Shown here: positions 15,020-23,753 of the stretch, piece after piece
Layout: the number at the start of each line of letters is the position of its first letter
Numbering within the stretch: position 1 is the first letter of the stretch
Origin: Paracoccaceae bacterium
GTDB lineage: Bacteria > Pseudomonadota > Alphaproteobacteria > Rhodobacterales > Rhodobacteraceae
Length of the DNA: 64,000 nucleotides
Direction of reading: 5' to 3'
Assembly: GCA_003605175.1 (NCBI GenBank)
Contig: QWDA01000002.1
Span: 62,001-126,000, forward strand
Translations under genes and position numbers: made by a program
The notes under the pieces: generated by a model
Databases searched by the model: none
Seen by the model: the letters and a program-made list of their open reading frames with translations, nothing else
What the model was told of the DNA's origin: nothing

Positions 15020-17784
15020 TGGACAGGCGGACCGAGTCCGAACTGGTGACCTTCCTTTTGAACGGGGCGGAGGCGGCGGTGGACCCCGTGGCGGGCGAGC
15101 GGCTGTCGCAGAGCCTGCGCGAACGGCTGGGCGCGCGTGACGTGAAGGTCGGCTGCAATGCCGGCGATTGCGGCGCCTGCACGGTCTTGATCGACGGCGC
15201 CCCGGCCTGCGCCTGCCTGGTGCCGACCCAGCAGGTGCGCGGCGCCACGGTCGAGACGGCGGCGGGGCTGACCGCCACCGATCCGGACGGTGTGCGGCTG
15301 GCGCAGGCCTTCCTGGCGCTCGGCGCGTCGCAATGCGGGTTCTGCACGCCCGGGATGGTGGTTTCGGCGGTGGCGCTGCTGCGCGGCACGACGGCGCCCG
15401 GGCCGGAGGCGGTCCGCGACGCGCTGGGCGGCGTGCTCTGCCGCTGCACCGGCTATTCGAAGATCGTCGAGGCGGTGGTCGCGGCCGGGCAGGGGCGCGA
15501 GACGGCGCTGCCGCCGGGCGGGCGCGTGGGCGATCCGATCGCGCGGGTCGACGGCGGGGCGAAGATCTCGGGCGGCGAGGTCTTCGGCGACGACGTGGCC
15601 CCGCCCGAGGCGCTGGTCCTGAAGGTGATCCGCTCGCCGTACAGCCGGGCGCGGTTCCGCTTCGGCGATCTCGACGCCTACCGGGCGCGGCACGGGCTGG
15701 CCCTGGTGCTGACCGCCGCCGAAGTGCCGGGCGCGAACCGCATGGGGATGATCCCGGGCTATATCGACCAGCCGGTCTTCGCCGAGGGCGAGGTCTGGTT
15801 TCGCGGCGAGGCGGTGGCCGCGGTGGTGGCCGAGCCGGAGCGGGCGGCGGCGCTCGACCTCGCGGAGTTTCCCGTCGAGTGGGAGGTTCTGCCGGCGGCG
15901 CTGACGCCCGAGGCGGCGCGGGCGCCGGGCGCGCCGGTTCTGCATGTGCCGGGCAACGTGATGTGCCGCGGCCGGGTGTGCCGGGGCGATGCCGAGGCGG
16001 GACTGGCCGGCGCGGTCCACTGCGTGTCGGGGCGGTTCCGGACGGCTTTCGTCGAGCATGCCTATCTCGAACCCGAGGCGGGCTATGTCGTGCCCGCGCC
16101 GGAAGGGGATGGCGTCGCGATCCATGCCTGCACCCAGGCGCCGGCGATGAACCGCGAGGCGCTGGCCTCGGTCCTCGGCCTCGCGCCCGAGGCGGTGGTG
16201 ATCCGCCCGACCGCTGTGGGCGGCGGCTTCGGCTCGAAGCTCGACCTCTCGACCCAGCCCTTCCTCGCCATCGCCGCGCTGAGGCTGGGGCGGCCGGTGC
16301 GGATGGCCTATGCGCGCAGCGAGTCGATGCAGTCGACCACCAAGCGGCACCCGTCCGACATCGCGCTCGAGATCGGCGCCGATGCGGAGGGGCGCATCAC
16401 CGGGTTGCGCTTCGACGGGGTGTTCAACACCGGCGCCTATGCCTCCTGGGGGCCGACCGTGGCGAGCCGGGTGCCGATCCACGCCTCGGGCCCCTACCGG
16501 ATGGGCGGCTATCTGGCGGAGACGGCGGGGGTCTACACCAACTGCCCGCCCGCCGGCGCGTTCCGGGGTTTCGGCGTGCCACAGGCGACCATCGCGCTTG
16601 AGCTCCTGCTGGATGAACTGGCCGACGCGCTGGGCCAGGACCCGCTGGCCTTCCGCATCGCCAACGCGCTCCGCGACGGCGAGCCCACGGTCTGCGGCCA
16701 GGTCTTCGAAAGCGGCGTGGGGATCGGTGCCTGTTTCGAGGCGCTGCGGCCGGGCTGGGCCGCGGCCTGGGCCGAGACCGAGGCGTTCAACGCGCTGGCC
16801 CGGGCCGAGGGCAGCGCGCTGCGGCGGGGCGCGGGCGTCGGCGCGGGCTGGTACGGCTGCGGCAATACCGGCCTGCCGAACCCGGCGACGATCCGCGCCG
16901 GGATCACGCGCGACGGCCGGGTGGTGCTGCACCAGGGCGCGGTGGATATCGGCCAGGGCTCGAACACCGTGATCGCCCAGATCTTTGCCGAGGCGCTGGG
17001 CGTGCCCGTCGCCGCGGTGGAGCGGGTCGGGGCGGATACCGACGTGACGCCCGACGCGGGCAAGACCTCGGCCTCGCGGCAGACCTTCATCACCGGAAAC
17101 GCGGCGATGCGGGCGGGCGCGGCGCTCCGCGCGGAGATCCTGCGGCGGGTGAATGTCGAGGATGCGCGGGCCGAGATCGTGCCCGGCGCCGGCGGGCTGG
17201 AGGTGCGCCGCGGCGGCGAGACCCATGCGGTGCCGCTCGCCGGGCTCGAGGAGGACGCGCTGGGCTATGTGATTTCGGCCGAGGAGAGCTACGACCCGCC
17301 CACTTCGGCGCTCGACGCGGACGGGCAGGGGGAGCCCTATGCGCAATACGGTTACGCCGCGCAGATGGCGGTGGTCGAGGTGGACACGCGGCTCGGCACG
17401 GTGCGGCCGGTCACGATCACCGCCGCCCATGACGTGGGCCGCGCGATCAACCCGGTGCTCGCCGAGGGCCAGATCCAGGGCGGCGTGGCGCAGGGGCTCG
17501 GCATGGCGCTGATGGAGGAATACCTGCCCGGGCGGACCGAGAACCTGCACGACTACCTGATCCCGACCATCGGCGACGTGCCCGAGATCGAGACGATCCT
17601 CGTCGAGGTGCCGGACCCGCACGGGCCGCACGGCGCCAAGGGGCTGGGCGAGCACGCGCTGATTCCGACCGCGCCGGCGATCCTGAACGCGATCCGACGC
17701 GCGACGGGGGCCGTGCTGCGGCAGGTGCCGGTCACGCCCGACCGGCTGCGCGCCGCGATCCTCGCCGCCGGGGAGGGCGCATGA
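15019..17784 (+). CDS. molybdenum hydroxylase, fused 2Fe-2S and molybdopterin subunit
   Basis: This 921-residue polypeptide joins the small and large subunits of a xanthine-dehydrogenase-type hydroxylase. Residues 1-165 carry the plant-type 2Fe-2S cluster (C46, C51, C54) and the second cluster (CGFC at 106-109 and a later CRC). The molybdopterin domain includes GGGFGSK (401-407), AFRGFG and the late GAKGLGEHAL, whose Glu878 is in the position of the catalytic base. Such enzymes hydroxylate N-heterocycles next to the ring nitrogen using water. With the FAD subunit in front it makes a complete enzyme; a nicotinate- or picolinate-type substrate is inferred from the next gene. Confidence 0.88.
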   Translation: MDRRTESELVTFLLNGAEAAVDPVAGERLSQSLRERLGARDVKVGCNAGDCGACTVLIDGAPACACLVPTQQVRGATVETAAGLTATDPDGVRLAQAFLALGASQCGFCTPGMVVSAVALLRGTTAPGPEAVRDALGGVLCRCTGYSKIVEAVVAAGQGRETALPPGGRVGDPIARVDGGAKISGGEVFGDDVAPPEALVLKVIRSPYSRARFRFGDLDAYRARHGLALVLTAAEVPGANRMGMIPGYIDQPVFAEGEVWFRGEAVAAVVAEPERAAALDLAEFPVEWEVLPAALTPEAARAPGAPVLHVPGNVMCRGRVCRGDAEAGLAGAVHCVSGRFRTAFVEHAYLEPEAGYVVPAPEGDGVAIHACTQAPAMNREALASVLGLAPEAVVIRPTAVGGGFGSKLDLSTQPFLAIAALRLGRPVRMAYARSESMQSTTKRHPSDIALEIGADAEGRITGLRFDGVFNTGAYASWGPTVASRVPIHASGPYRMGGYLAETAGVYTNCPPAGAFRGFGVPQATIALELLLDELADALGQDPLAFRIANALRDGEPTVCGQVFESGVGIGACFEALRPGWAAAWAETEAFNALARAEGSALRRGAGVGAGWYGCGNTGLPNPATIRAGITRDGRVVLHQGAVDIGQGSNTVIAQIFAEALGVPVAAVERVGADTDVTPDAGKTSASRQTFITGNAAMRAGAALRAEILRRVNVEDARAEIVPGAGGLEVRRGGETHAVPLAGLEEDALGYVISAEESYDPPTSALDADGQGEPYAQYGYAAQMAVVEVDTRLGTVRPVTITAAHDVGRAINPVLAEGQIQGGVAQGLGMALMEEYLPGRTENLHDYLIPTIGDVPEIETILVEVPDPHGPHGAKGLGEHALIPTAPAILNAIRRATGAVLRQVPVTPDRLRAAILAAGEGA

Positions 17785-19196
17785 ACCGGGTCCGGCCCGA
17801 GGACAAGATCCGCTGCGATGCCTGCCCGGTCCTGTGCTACATCGCCGAGGGCCGCGCGGGCGCCTGCGACCGCTATGCCAACCATGGCGGCGAACTGGTG
17901 CGGCTGGACCCCTTGACGGTGATCGAGCAGGGCGGCGACGCGGTGCCGTTCCTGGGCGAGGGCACGGGCGCGGAATGGGACGGCGACATCCTGCAGGCGA
18001 GCCGGCCCTTCGTGACGGCGATCGGCGCCGGGACGACCTATCCGGACTACAAGCCCGCGCCGTTCATCGTTTCCCAGGAGATCGAGGGTGTCGACATGGT
18101 CACGGTCGTGACCGAGGGGATCTTCAGCTATTGCGGTGTCAAGGTGAAGATCGACACCGACCGGCATATCGGCCCCGAACGCGCCGTGGTGCGGGTGGCG
18201 GGCGAGGCGGTGGGTCATGTGATGACCGCCGAGTACGGCTCGAAGATGCTCTCCCTCGGCGGGGTCGAGCACCTGACCGGCGGGTCGAAATCCGAAGGTC
18301 GGGTGACCTGCGACGCGCTGCTCAGGCTTTGCAATTGCGAGCCGGTGGAGGTGAGTATCGACGACGGCGCCTCCGTGCTGATCGAGGCCGGCAAGCCGCC
18401 GGTGATCGACGGCCATGCCGAGACGCTGATGCGGGTGGGCTGCGGTTCGGCCGCCATCGGCATGTTCGCGGCGCGTTGGCAGGGGCTGGCCGACGAGGTG
18501 ATCGTGGTCGATGACCACATAACCGGGGTCCTGACCGAACACCAGGCGGGGCGGATGCTGGACATCCCGCCCACGGGGATCCGGGTGAAGGGCCGGCGCT
18601 CGACGCCGGGGCGGTATTTCCAGGTGGCGGGGCACGGCACCGGCTGGGGCGGCACCGATATCGAGGACCCGCTGGCGATCCTGAAGGAGGCCGATCCCAA
18701 GCTGGCCTGGCCGGGGCTCAGGTTGTTCATGGTGTCGACCACCGGCGAGCAATGGGGCTATTTCGAGCTGGACGAGGCGCTGCGGCCGGTGCCGGCGGAG
18801 GCGTCGGAGACGCTGCGCGCCTCGGCCGCGCTGATTGCCGAGAATTGCGAGCCGGCGCTGTGCTCGGTCCTGTTCATGGGCGGCGCCGGCGGCAGCCTGC
18901 GCGCGGGCGTCACCACGAACCCGGTGCGGCTGACCCGCAGCGTGAAGGACGCGCTGACCCGGGTGACCTGCGGCGGGGCCGAGGCCTATGTCTGGCCCGG
19001 CGGCGGCATCACGGTGATGGCGGATGTGACGCAGATGCCCTCGAACGCCTTCGGCTATGTGCCGACGCCGGCGCTGGTGGCGCCGATCGAGTTCACCATG
19101 CGCGCCGTGGATTACGCGGCGCTGGGCGGCCATGTGGAGCGGATCCGCAAGGTCGAGGAGGTGCTTTCGCCCGACACACGGCGGATCCGGAAGTGA
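17781..19196 (+). CDS. 6-hydroxynicotinate reductase-like protein
   Basis: At 471 residues this resembles proteins annotated as 6-hydroxynicotinate reductase, named for the enzyme of anaerobic nicotinate fermentation that reduces 6-hydroxynicotinate to the 1,4,5,6-tetrahydro-6-oxo acid. The N-terminus has a Cys cluster, C12-x2-C15-x3-C19-x8-C28, fit for an iron-sulfur centre, and more Cys lie in LCNCEP and ENCEPALCS. It overlaps the hydroxylase by ATGA. In an aerobic alphaproteobacterium it would reduce the hydroxylated ring made by the hydroxylase before ring opening. The family match is from memory of annotated homologues. Confidence 0.75.
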   Translation: MNRVRPEDKIRCDACPVLCYIAEGRAGACDRYANHGGELVRLDPLTVIEQGGDAVPFLGEGTGAEWDGDILQASRPFVTAIGAGTTYPDYKPAPFIVSQEIEGVDMVTVVTEGIFSYCGVKVKIDTDRHIGPERAVVRVAGEAVGHVMTAEYGSKMLSLGGVEHLTGGSKSEGRVTCDALLRLCNCEPVEVSIDDGASVLIEAGKPPVIDGHAETLMRVGCGSAAIGMFAARWQGLADEVIVVDDHITGVLTEHQAGRMLDIPPTGIRVKGRRSTPGRYFQVAGHGTGWGGTDIEDPLAILKEADPKLAWPGLRLFMVSTTGEQWGYFELDEALRPVPAEASETLRASAALIAENCEPALCSVLFMGGAGGSLRAGVTTNPVRLTRSVKDALTRVTCGGAEAYVWPGGGITVMADVTQMPSNAFGYVPTPALVAPIEFTMRAVDYAALGGHVERIRKVEEVLSPDTRRIRK

Positions 19197-20062
19197 CCGG
19201 GCCGGTCGCGGCGCCTCTGCCGGGCGGGCGGCTTCACCTGCAGCACGGGCCGATCGACCTGGTGATCGGGGCCGACGGCGCGCGCGAGGCGGCGTTCCGC
19301 GCGGCGGCGGCGCGGTTCGAGACGGTGCTGGAGGAGCTGGTGGCCGAGTTGCCGGTGTTGCGGCGGGCGGCGGGGCCGGAGGTGACGGGGCCGGTCGCGC
19401 GGCGGATGCGGGCGGCGGTGCTGCCGCACGCGGAGGCGGTTTTCGTGACGCCGATGGCGGCGGTGGCCGGCGCGGTGGCCGACGAGGTGCTGGCGGCGAT
19501 CTGCGGCGCGGCGGAACCCGGCCGGGCCTATGTGAACAATGGCGGCGACATCGCGCTCCGGCTCGCCCCGGACCGGCGCTTCAGCGCCGCGATCCGGGGC
19601 CTCCGTGGCGATGGTCTGGGCAGGGTGGAGATCGGCGCGGAGGACCGGGTCGGCGGGATCGCAACGAGCGGGCGGGGCGGGCGCAGCCTCTCGCTCGGCA
19701 TCGCCGACAGTGTGACGGTGCTCGCGGCGAACGCGGCTGCGGCGGACGCGGCGGCGACGCTGATCGCCAATGCGGTGGACCTGCCGGGGCACCCGGCGAT
19801 CCGGCGGCGGCCGGCGCGGGAGATCGACCCCGAGAGCGATCTCGGCGCGCGGGCGGTGGTGACGGGGCTCGGCCCGCTCGCGCCCGGAGAGGTGGCCGAG
19901 GCGCTGGCGCGGGGGCAGGCCGAGGCGGCGGCGATGCGGGCGCGCGGGCTGATCCGGGCGGCCTTTCTTTGTCTCTCGGGCGAATGCGTTTCGGTCGAGG
20001 CGCTGCCGGTCGCGCTGCGGCCGGCCGAATTACGGCCTCAAGACTTCTGCAGATCCTCTTGA
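19193..20062 (+). CDS. UPF0280 family protein (ApbE-like fold)
   Basis: The 289-residue product matches the UPF0280 family, distantly related to ApbE flavin transferases. Signatures include TPMAAVAGAVADEVL (about 83-97), YVNNGGDIALRL (about 111-122) and GIATSGRGGRSLSLGIADSVTVLA (about 155-178 in outline). Its start is GTG at 19193, overlapping the reductase stop (GTGA). Linkage to the reductase suggests a role in the same pathway, for instance flavin attachment or ring opening; no activity is known to me for this family. Confidence 0.75.
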   Translation: MTGPVAAPLPGGRLHLQHGPIDLVIGADGAREAAFRAAAARFETVLEELVAELPVLRRAAGPEVTGPVARRMRAAVLPHAEAVFVTPMAAVAGAVADEVLAAICGAAEPGRAYVNNGGDIALRLAPDRRFSAAIRGLRGDGLGRVEIGAEDRVGGIATSGRGGRSLSLGIADSVTVLAANAAAADAAATLIANAVDLPGHPAIRRRPAREIDPESDLGARAVVTGLGPLAPGEVAEALARGQAEAAAMRARGLIRAAFLCLSGECVSVEALPVALRPAELRPQDFCRSS

Positions 20063-20518
20063 GAAGGATCCGGATTTCGCCCGCGCCGGGCCGGACCTCC
20101 CTTCACGCGAGTGGCGGGCCACGGCCCTGAAATTGGTGATTGTCAATGGGGCCCGTCAGGCTCTATGGTGCGGGGATGGAGTGTCGCGCCCCCCCCGGGG
20201 TGCATGGCTTCTCATTGGTTTCGCGGTTTCGAGAAGGATGGTTCCGGGCCCTCACCCGGCTGTTTCGAAACGCAAATATCGGCCCTCGGGCCAGCGCATG
20301 TCCGGGCACGGCCCAAGGCCGACGGACGAAGGAAATGGCGCCGTCCGGCGCCGGAGAAGAAACGTGACGACGCGAGCAGGCCACAGCCCAGATGCGCCCC
20401 CGACCGGATATGGTCGGACTCCGCTTCGGGCGGCACCGCGTCCCACCCCAATCAGCCACGCCGCAAATTCGCTTTCCCCGCCGGGGCGGGCGCCCGATGC
20501 GACGTGCCGAAAGACAAC
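20063..20518. other. 456-base gap before RNase E, probably a long 5' leader
   Basis: No credible gene is visible in this stretch on either strand. It begins with hairpin-rich sequence past the UPF0280 stop, then holds a possible promoter at 20140-20169. That would give the RNase E mRNA a leader of over 300 bases. In other bacteria rne is autoregulated through its 5' leader; a similar role is possible here but no specific structure was recognised. Confidence 0.4.
20140..20169 (+). promoter_or_regulatory. possible sigma-70 promoter for rne
   Basis: TTGTCA at 20140-20145 and TATGGT at 20164-20169 are 18 bases apart and lie in the least GC-rich part of the gap. They match the -35 and -10 consensus at five and four of six positions. 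The call is weak, because such pairs occur by chance. Confidence 0.3.
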
Positions 20519-23227
20519 ATGGCAAAGAAAATGCTCATCGACGCCACCCACGCGGAAGAGACCCGCGTCGTGGTGGTGGACGGAAACAAGGTCGAGGAAT
20601 TCGACTTTGAATCGGAAAACAAGCGCCAGCTAGCCGGCAATATCTATCTCGCCAAGGTCACCAGGGTCGAACCGTCCCTGCAGGCGGCTTTCGTGGAATA
20701 TGGCGGCAACCGCCACGGCTTCCTGGCCTTCTCGGAGATCCACCCGGACTACTACCAGATCCCGGTCGCCGACCGTGAGGCGCTGCTCGCCGAGGAAATG
20801 GCGCTGGCCGAGGCCGACGAGGACGAGGAGGAGAAGCCCAAGCGGCGGACGCGCTCGCGCCGGCCGCGCGGCAAGCCCAAGGCCGAGGCGGCGGGCACCT
20901 CCGGGGACGCGGTGGATACCCGCGACATTCCCGGCATGGATGTGGTCGATCTGGGTGACGAGGAAGCCGAGGTGCCGGATGACGAGGCCTCGAGCCCGAT
21001 GGAGCGCGTGGCCGAGACCCCGGTCGAGACGCCCACCGCCGAGGATGACGAGGAGGGCGAGCCCGAGGCGCCGGCCGCCGAAAAGGACGTGCCCTACGAC
21101 GCCGTCGACGATGCGTCCGATCGCGACGACACGATCGAGTCCGTCGCCGAGGAGGACGTCGCCGAGGAGATCCGCGCGCCGCGCCGTCCGAAGCTCCGCA
21201 AGTACAAGATCCAGGAGGTCGTCAAGGTCCGGCAGATCCTGCTCGTGCAGGTCGTCAAGGAAGAGCGCGGCAACAAGGGCGCGGCGCTGACCACCTATCT
21301 CTCGCTCGCCGGCCGCTATTGCGTCTTGATGCCGAACACCGCCCGGGGCGGCGGCATCAGCCGCAAGATCACCAATGCCGCCGACCGCAAGAAGCTCAAG
21401 GAGATCGCCTCCGAGATCGACGTGCCGCGCGGCGCCGGGCTGATCGTCCGGACCGCCGGCGCGAAGCGCACCAAGACCGAGATCAAGCGCGACTACGAAT
21501 ATCTGCAGCGGCTCTGGGAGCAGATCCGCGAGCTGACGCTGAAGTCGATCGCGCCGGCGAAGATCTACGAGGAGGGCAACCTCATCAAGCGGTCGATCCG
21601 CGATCTCTACAACCGCGATATCGACGAGGTCTTCGTGGAGGGCGAAGGCGGTTACCGCACCGCCAAGGACTTCATGAAGATGATCATGCCGTCCCACGCC
21701 AAGAACGTGAAGCTCTACACCGAGCCGATGCCGCTCTTCGCGCGCTACCAGGTGGAAAGCTACCTGGGCGGCATGTTCAACCCGACGGTGCAGCTCAAGT
21801 CGGGCGGCTATATCGTGATCGGCGTCACCGAGGCGCTGGTGGCGATCGACGTGAACTCCGGAAGGGCCACCAAGGAAGGCTCGATCGAGGACACCGCGCT
21901 CAAGACCAATCTCGAGGCGGCCGACGAGGTGGCGCGGCAATTGCGCCTGCGCGACCTCGCGGGGCTGATCGTGATCGACTTCATCGACATGGAGGAGCGC
22001 AAGAACAACGCCGCCGTCGAGAAGCGCCTGAAGGACAAGCTCAAGACCGACCGGGCCCGCATCCAGGTGGGCCGGATCTCGGGCTTCGGCCTTCTGGAGA
22101 TGTCGCGGCAGCGGCTGCGCCCGGGGATGCTCGAGGCGACGACCCAGCCCTGTCCTTCCTGCCACGGCACCGGCCTCGTCCGCTCGGACGATTCGCTCGG
22201 CCTGACGATCCTGCGGCAGATCGAGGAAGAGGGCACCCGCCGCCGCGCCCGCGAGGTGCTGATCAAGGCGCCGGTCGCCATCGTCAACTTCCTGATGAAC
22301 CAGAAGCGCGAGCATATCGCGCAGATCGAGGCGCGCTACGGCATGGCGGTGCGGATCGAGGCCGATCCGTTCCTGATCAGCCCGGATTTCACGCTCGAGA
22401 AGTTCAAGACGGCGACGCGCGTGGTGCGGGAAGCCCCGCCGGTCATTTCCGCGGATGCCTCGCTGATGTCGGAGATCGACGAGGAGGCGGAAGCCGAGGA
22501 GGCCGAGATCGAGGTGGCCGAGGACGAGGCGCCCGAGGCACCCGAAGGGTCCGAGACGCAAGAGGCGGAAGCCGCGGACCAGCAGTCGGGCGGCCGCAAG
22601 CGCCGGCGCCGGCGCCGGCGGCGGCGTGGCGGCGGCCGCGATGGTGACGAGGCCCGGGGCGAGGAGGCGCGCGACGACGCGATGTCGTCCGAGCCGGCCG
22701 AAGCGGGCGATGCGGATGAGGCGCAAGAGGCCGAGCCGGTTGCAGCCGAGGCCGAACCGGAGGCCGAGGAGGAGGCGCCGAAGAAGCGGACCCGGAGCCG
22801 GCGGCGCAAGAAGTCCGAACCTGCCGAGGCGGAGGCCGAGACTGCCGACGCCGCGCCCGCAGAGGCCCCGGAGGCCGAGGCGGAACCGGCGCCCAAGCCG
22901 AAACGCACCCGCACCCGCCGGAAGAAGCCGGAGGTGGCGGAGGCCGAAGCCGAGGCCCCCGCGACAGACGATGCGCCCGGCGAAGAGGCGCCGGAACCGG
23001 TCGCCGCGCAGGAGCCTGCCCCGGAACCGGCCCCCGAGCCCGAACCGGAGCCGGTCGCCGAGGCGCCGTCCGAGCCCGCTCCGGAGCCGGAACCCGAGCC
23101 GGTCGCCGAAGCCGAGCCCGCGCCGGCGCCCGAGCCGGAACGCGTTCCGGAAATGGCCGAGGCCGCGGCGGAACCGGAACAGCCGGCGAAACCGCGCCGC
23201 AAGGGCTGGTGGTCGATGGGCCGCTAG
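20519..23227 (+). CDS. rne: ribonuclease E
   Basis: This 902-residue endoribonuclease cleaves single-stranded RNA and scaffolds the degradosome. The catalytic core has the magnesium-binding Asp pair D444 (DVNSG) and D487 (VIDFIDM) and the Zn-link C545-P-S-C548, with the same spacings as in E. coli RNase E (43 and 101). The S1 domain is split by an acidic insert of about 125 residues (roughly 99-225). The C-terminal third is disordered, with an Arg tract near 700-712, KKRTRSRRRKK and KPKRTRTRRKK blocks and Pro-Glu-Ala repeats, ending RRKGWWSMGR. The start is ATG 20519. Confidence 0.97.
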   Translation: MAKKMLIDATHAEETRVVVVDGNKVEEFDFESENKRQLAGNIYLAKVTRVEPSLQAAFVEYGGNRHGFLAFSEIHPDYYQIPVADREALLAEEMALAEADEDEEEKPKRRTRSRRPRGKPKAEAAGTSGDAVDTRDIPGMDVVDLGDEEAEVPDDEASSPMERVAETPVETPTAEDDEEGEPEAPAAEKDVPYDAVDDASDRDDTIESVAEEDVAEEIRAPRRPKLRKYKIQEVVKVRQILLVQVVKEERGNKGAALTTYLSLAGRYCVLMPNTARGGGISRKITNAADRKKLKEIASEIDVPRGAGLIVRTAGAKRTKTEIKRDYEYLQRLWEQIRELTLKSIAPAKIYEEGNLIKRSIRDLYNRDIDEVFVEGEGGYRTAKDFMKMIMPSHAKNVKLYTEPMPLFARYQVESYLGGMFNPTVQLKSGGYIVIGVTEALVAIDVNSGRATKEGSIEDTALKTNLEAADEVARQLRLRDLAGLIVIDFIDMEERKNNAAVEKRLKDKLKTDRARIQVGRISGFGLLEMSRQRLRPGMLEATTQPCPSCHGTGLVRSDDSLGLTILRQIEEEGTRRRAREVLIKAPVAIVNFLMNQKREHIAQIEARYGMAVRIEADPFLISPDFTLEKFKTATRVVREAPPVISADASLMSEIDEEAEAEEAEIEVAEDEAPEAPEGSETQEAEAADQQSGGRKRRRRRRRRRGGGRDGDEARGEEARDDAMSSEPAEAGDADEAQEAEPVAAEAEPEAEEEAPKKRTRSRRRKKSEPAEAEAETADAAPAEAPEAEAEPAPKPKRTRTRRKKPEVAEAEAEAPATDDAPGEEAPEPVAAQEPAPEPAPEPEPEPVAEAPSEPAPEPEPEPVAEAEPAPAPEPERVPEMAEAAAEPEQPAKPRRKGWWSMGR
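23024..23110 (+). repeat. 39-base imperfect tandem repeat inside rne
   Basis: Two imperfect copies, 23024-23062 and 23072-23110, start 48 bases apart and encode PAPEPEPEPVAEA-type segments near the RNase E C-terminus. Shorter EPAPEP units flank them. They lie in the disordered region, where length variation between strains would be expected. Confidence 0.6.
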
Positions 23228-23239
23228 GCCGGACTTTCG

Positions 23240-23260
23240 GCCCGGGCTTCCAGCCCGGGC
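23240..23260 (+). terminator. hairpin downstream of rne
   Basis: GCCCGGGC at 23240-23247 and again at 23253-23260, a self-complementary sequence, form an eight-base stem with a five-base loop, 13 bases past the rne stop. No T-run follows. A second GC-rich hairpin lies at about 23385-23402 before tusA. Confidence 0.5.
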
Positions 23261-23411
23261 CACGCAGCGAATTCAGCGACAAGATGGGGCTCCGCCCGTT
23301 CGGCGCTTGAAAGCTCCCCCGGAGCGTTCAGCCGCTGCGCCGCACCACGCCTCACCGCCGGAGGCGGCGCAAACGGATCCTGCGCGCGGCCGCAGGCCGC
23401 GCTCCGCCGGA

Positions 23412-23639
23412 TCAGACCTTCCGGATGAAATGCACCTGCGCGCCGCCCTCTTCCTCGAGCCCGAGATAGGCGTTGCCGCTTTCCGCGCAGTAATGCGGCA
23501 CGTCCACCACCGCCGCCGGATCGTCGGTGACGAGCCGCAGCACATCGCCCGGCGCCAGCGCGCGCAGCCGCTTCGCCGCCTTCAAGACCGGGAGCGGGCA
23601 GAGCAAGCCGCGCGCGTCGAGATCGTGATCGTGGTCCAT
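23412..23639 (-). CDS. TusA-family sulfur carrier
   Basis: The 75-residue protein has the TusA/SirA fold and the signature RGLLCPLPVLKAAK, with the persulfide-carrying Cys at 14. TusA-type proteins pass sulfur to tRNA thiolation, molybdopterin synthesis or sulfur oxidation. It is divergent from ccdA, 114 bases away. Given the molybdenum enzymes in the window, a role in molybdenum-cofactor sulfur supply is possible but unproved. Confidence 0.88.
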   Translation of the reverse strand: MDHDHDLDARGLLCPLPVLKAAKRLRALAPGDVLRLVTDDPAAVVDVPHYCAESGNAYLGLEEEGGAQVHFIRKV

Positions 23640-23753
23640 GGCCGCGACCTAAGGACGGATGTTACATTTTGTCCACCGGCTTGTGAGACCTTGTGTGGTG
23701 ACCTCGGCGCCCGGTCCCTGTAAGGGACGGGAACGCACGGGACGGGAGCCACA

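Noticed and set aside
14713-17655. 980-codon antisense frame over the molybdenum hydroxylase
   Set aside because: No family motifs; the sense frame has iron-sulfur and molybdopterin signatures throughout. It is a GC-driven shadow.
20630-23263. 877-codon antisense frame over rne
   Set aside because: Leu/Gly/Arg/His-rich with no domain; the RNase E frame is certain.
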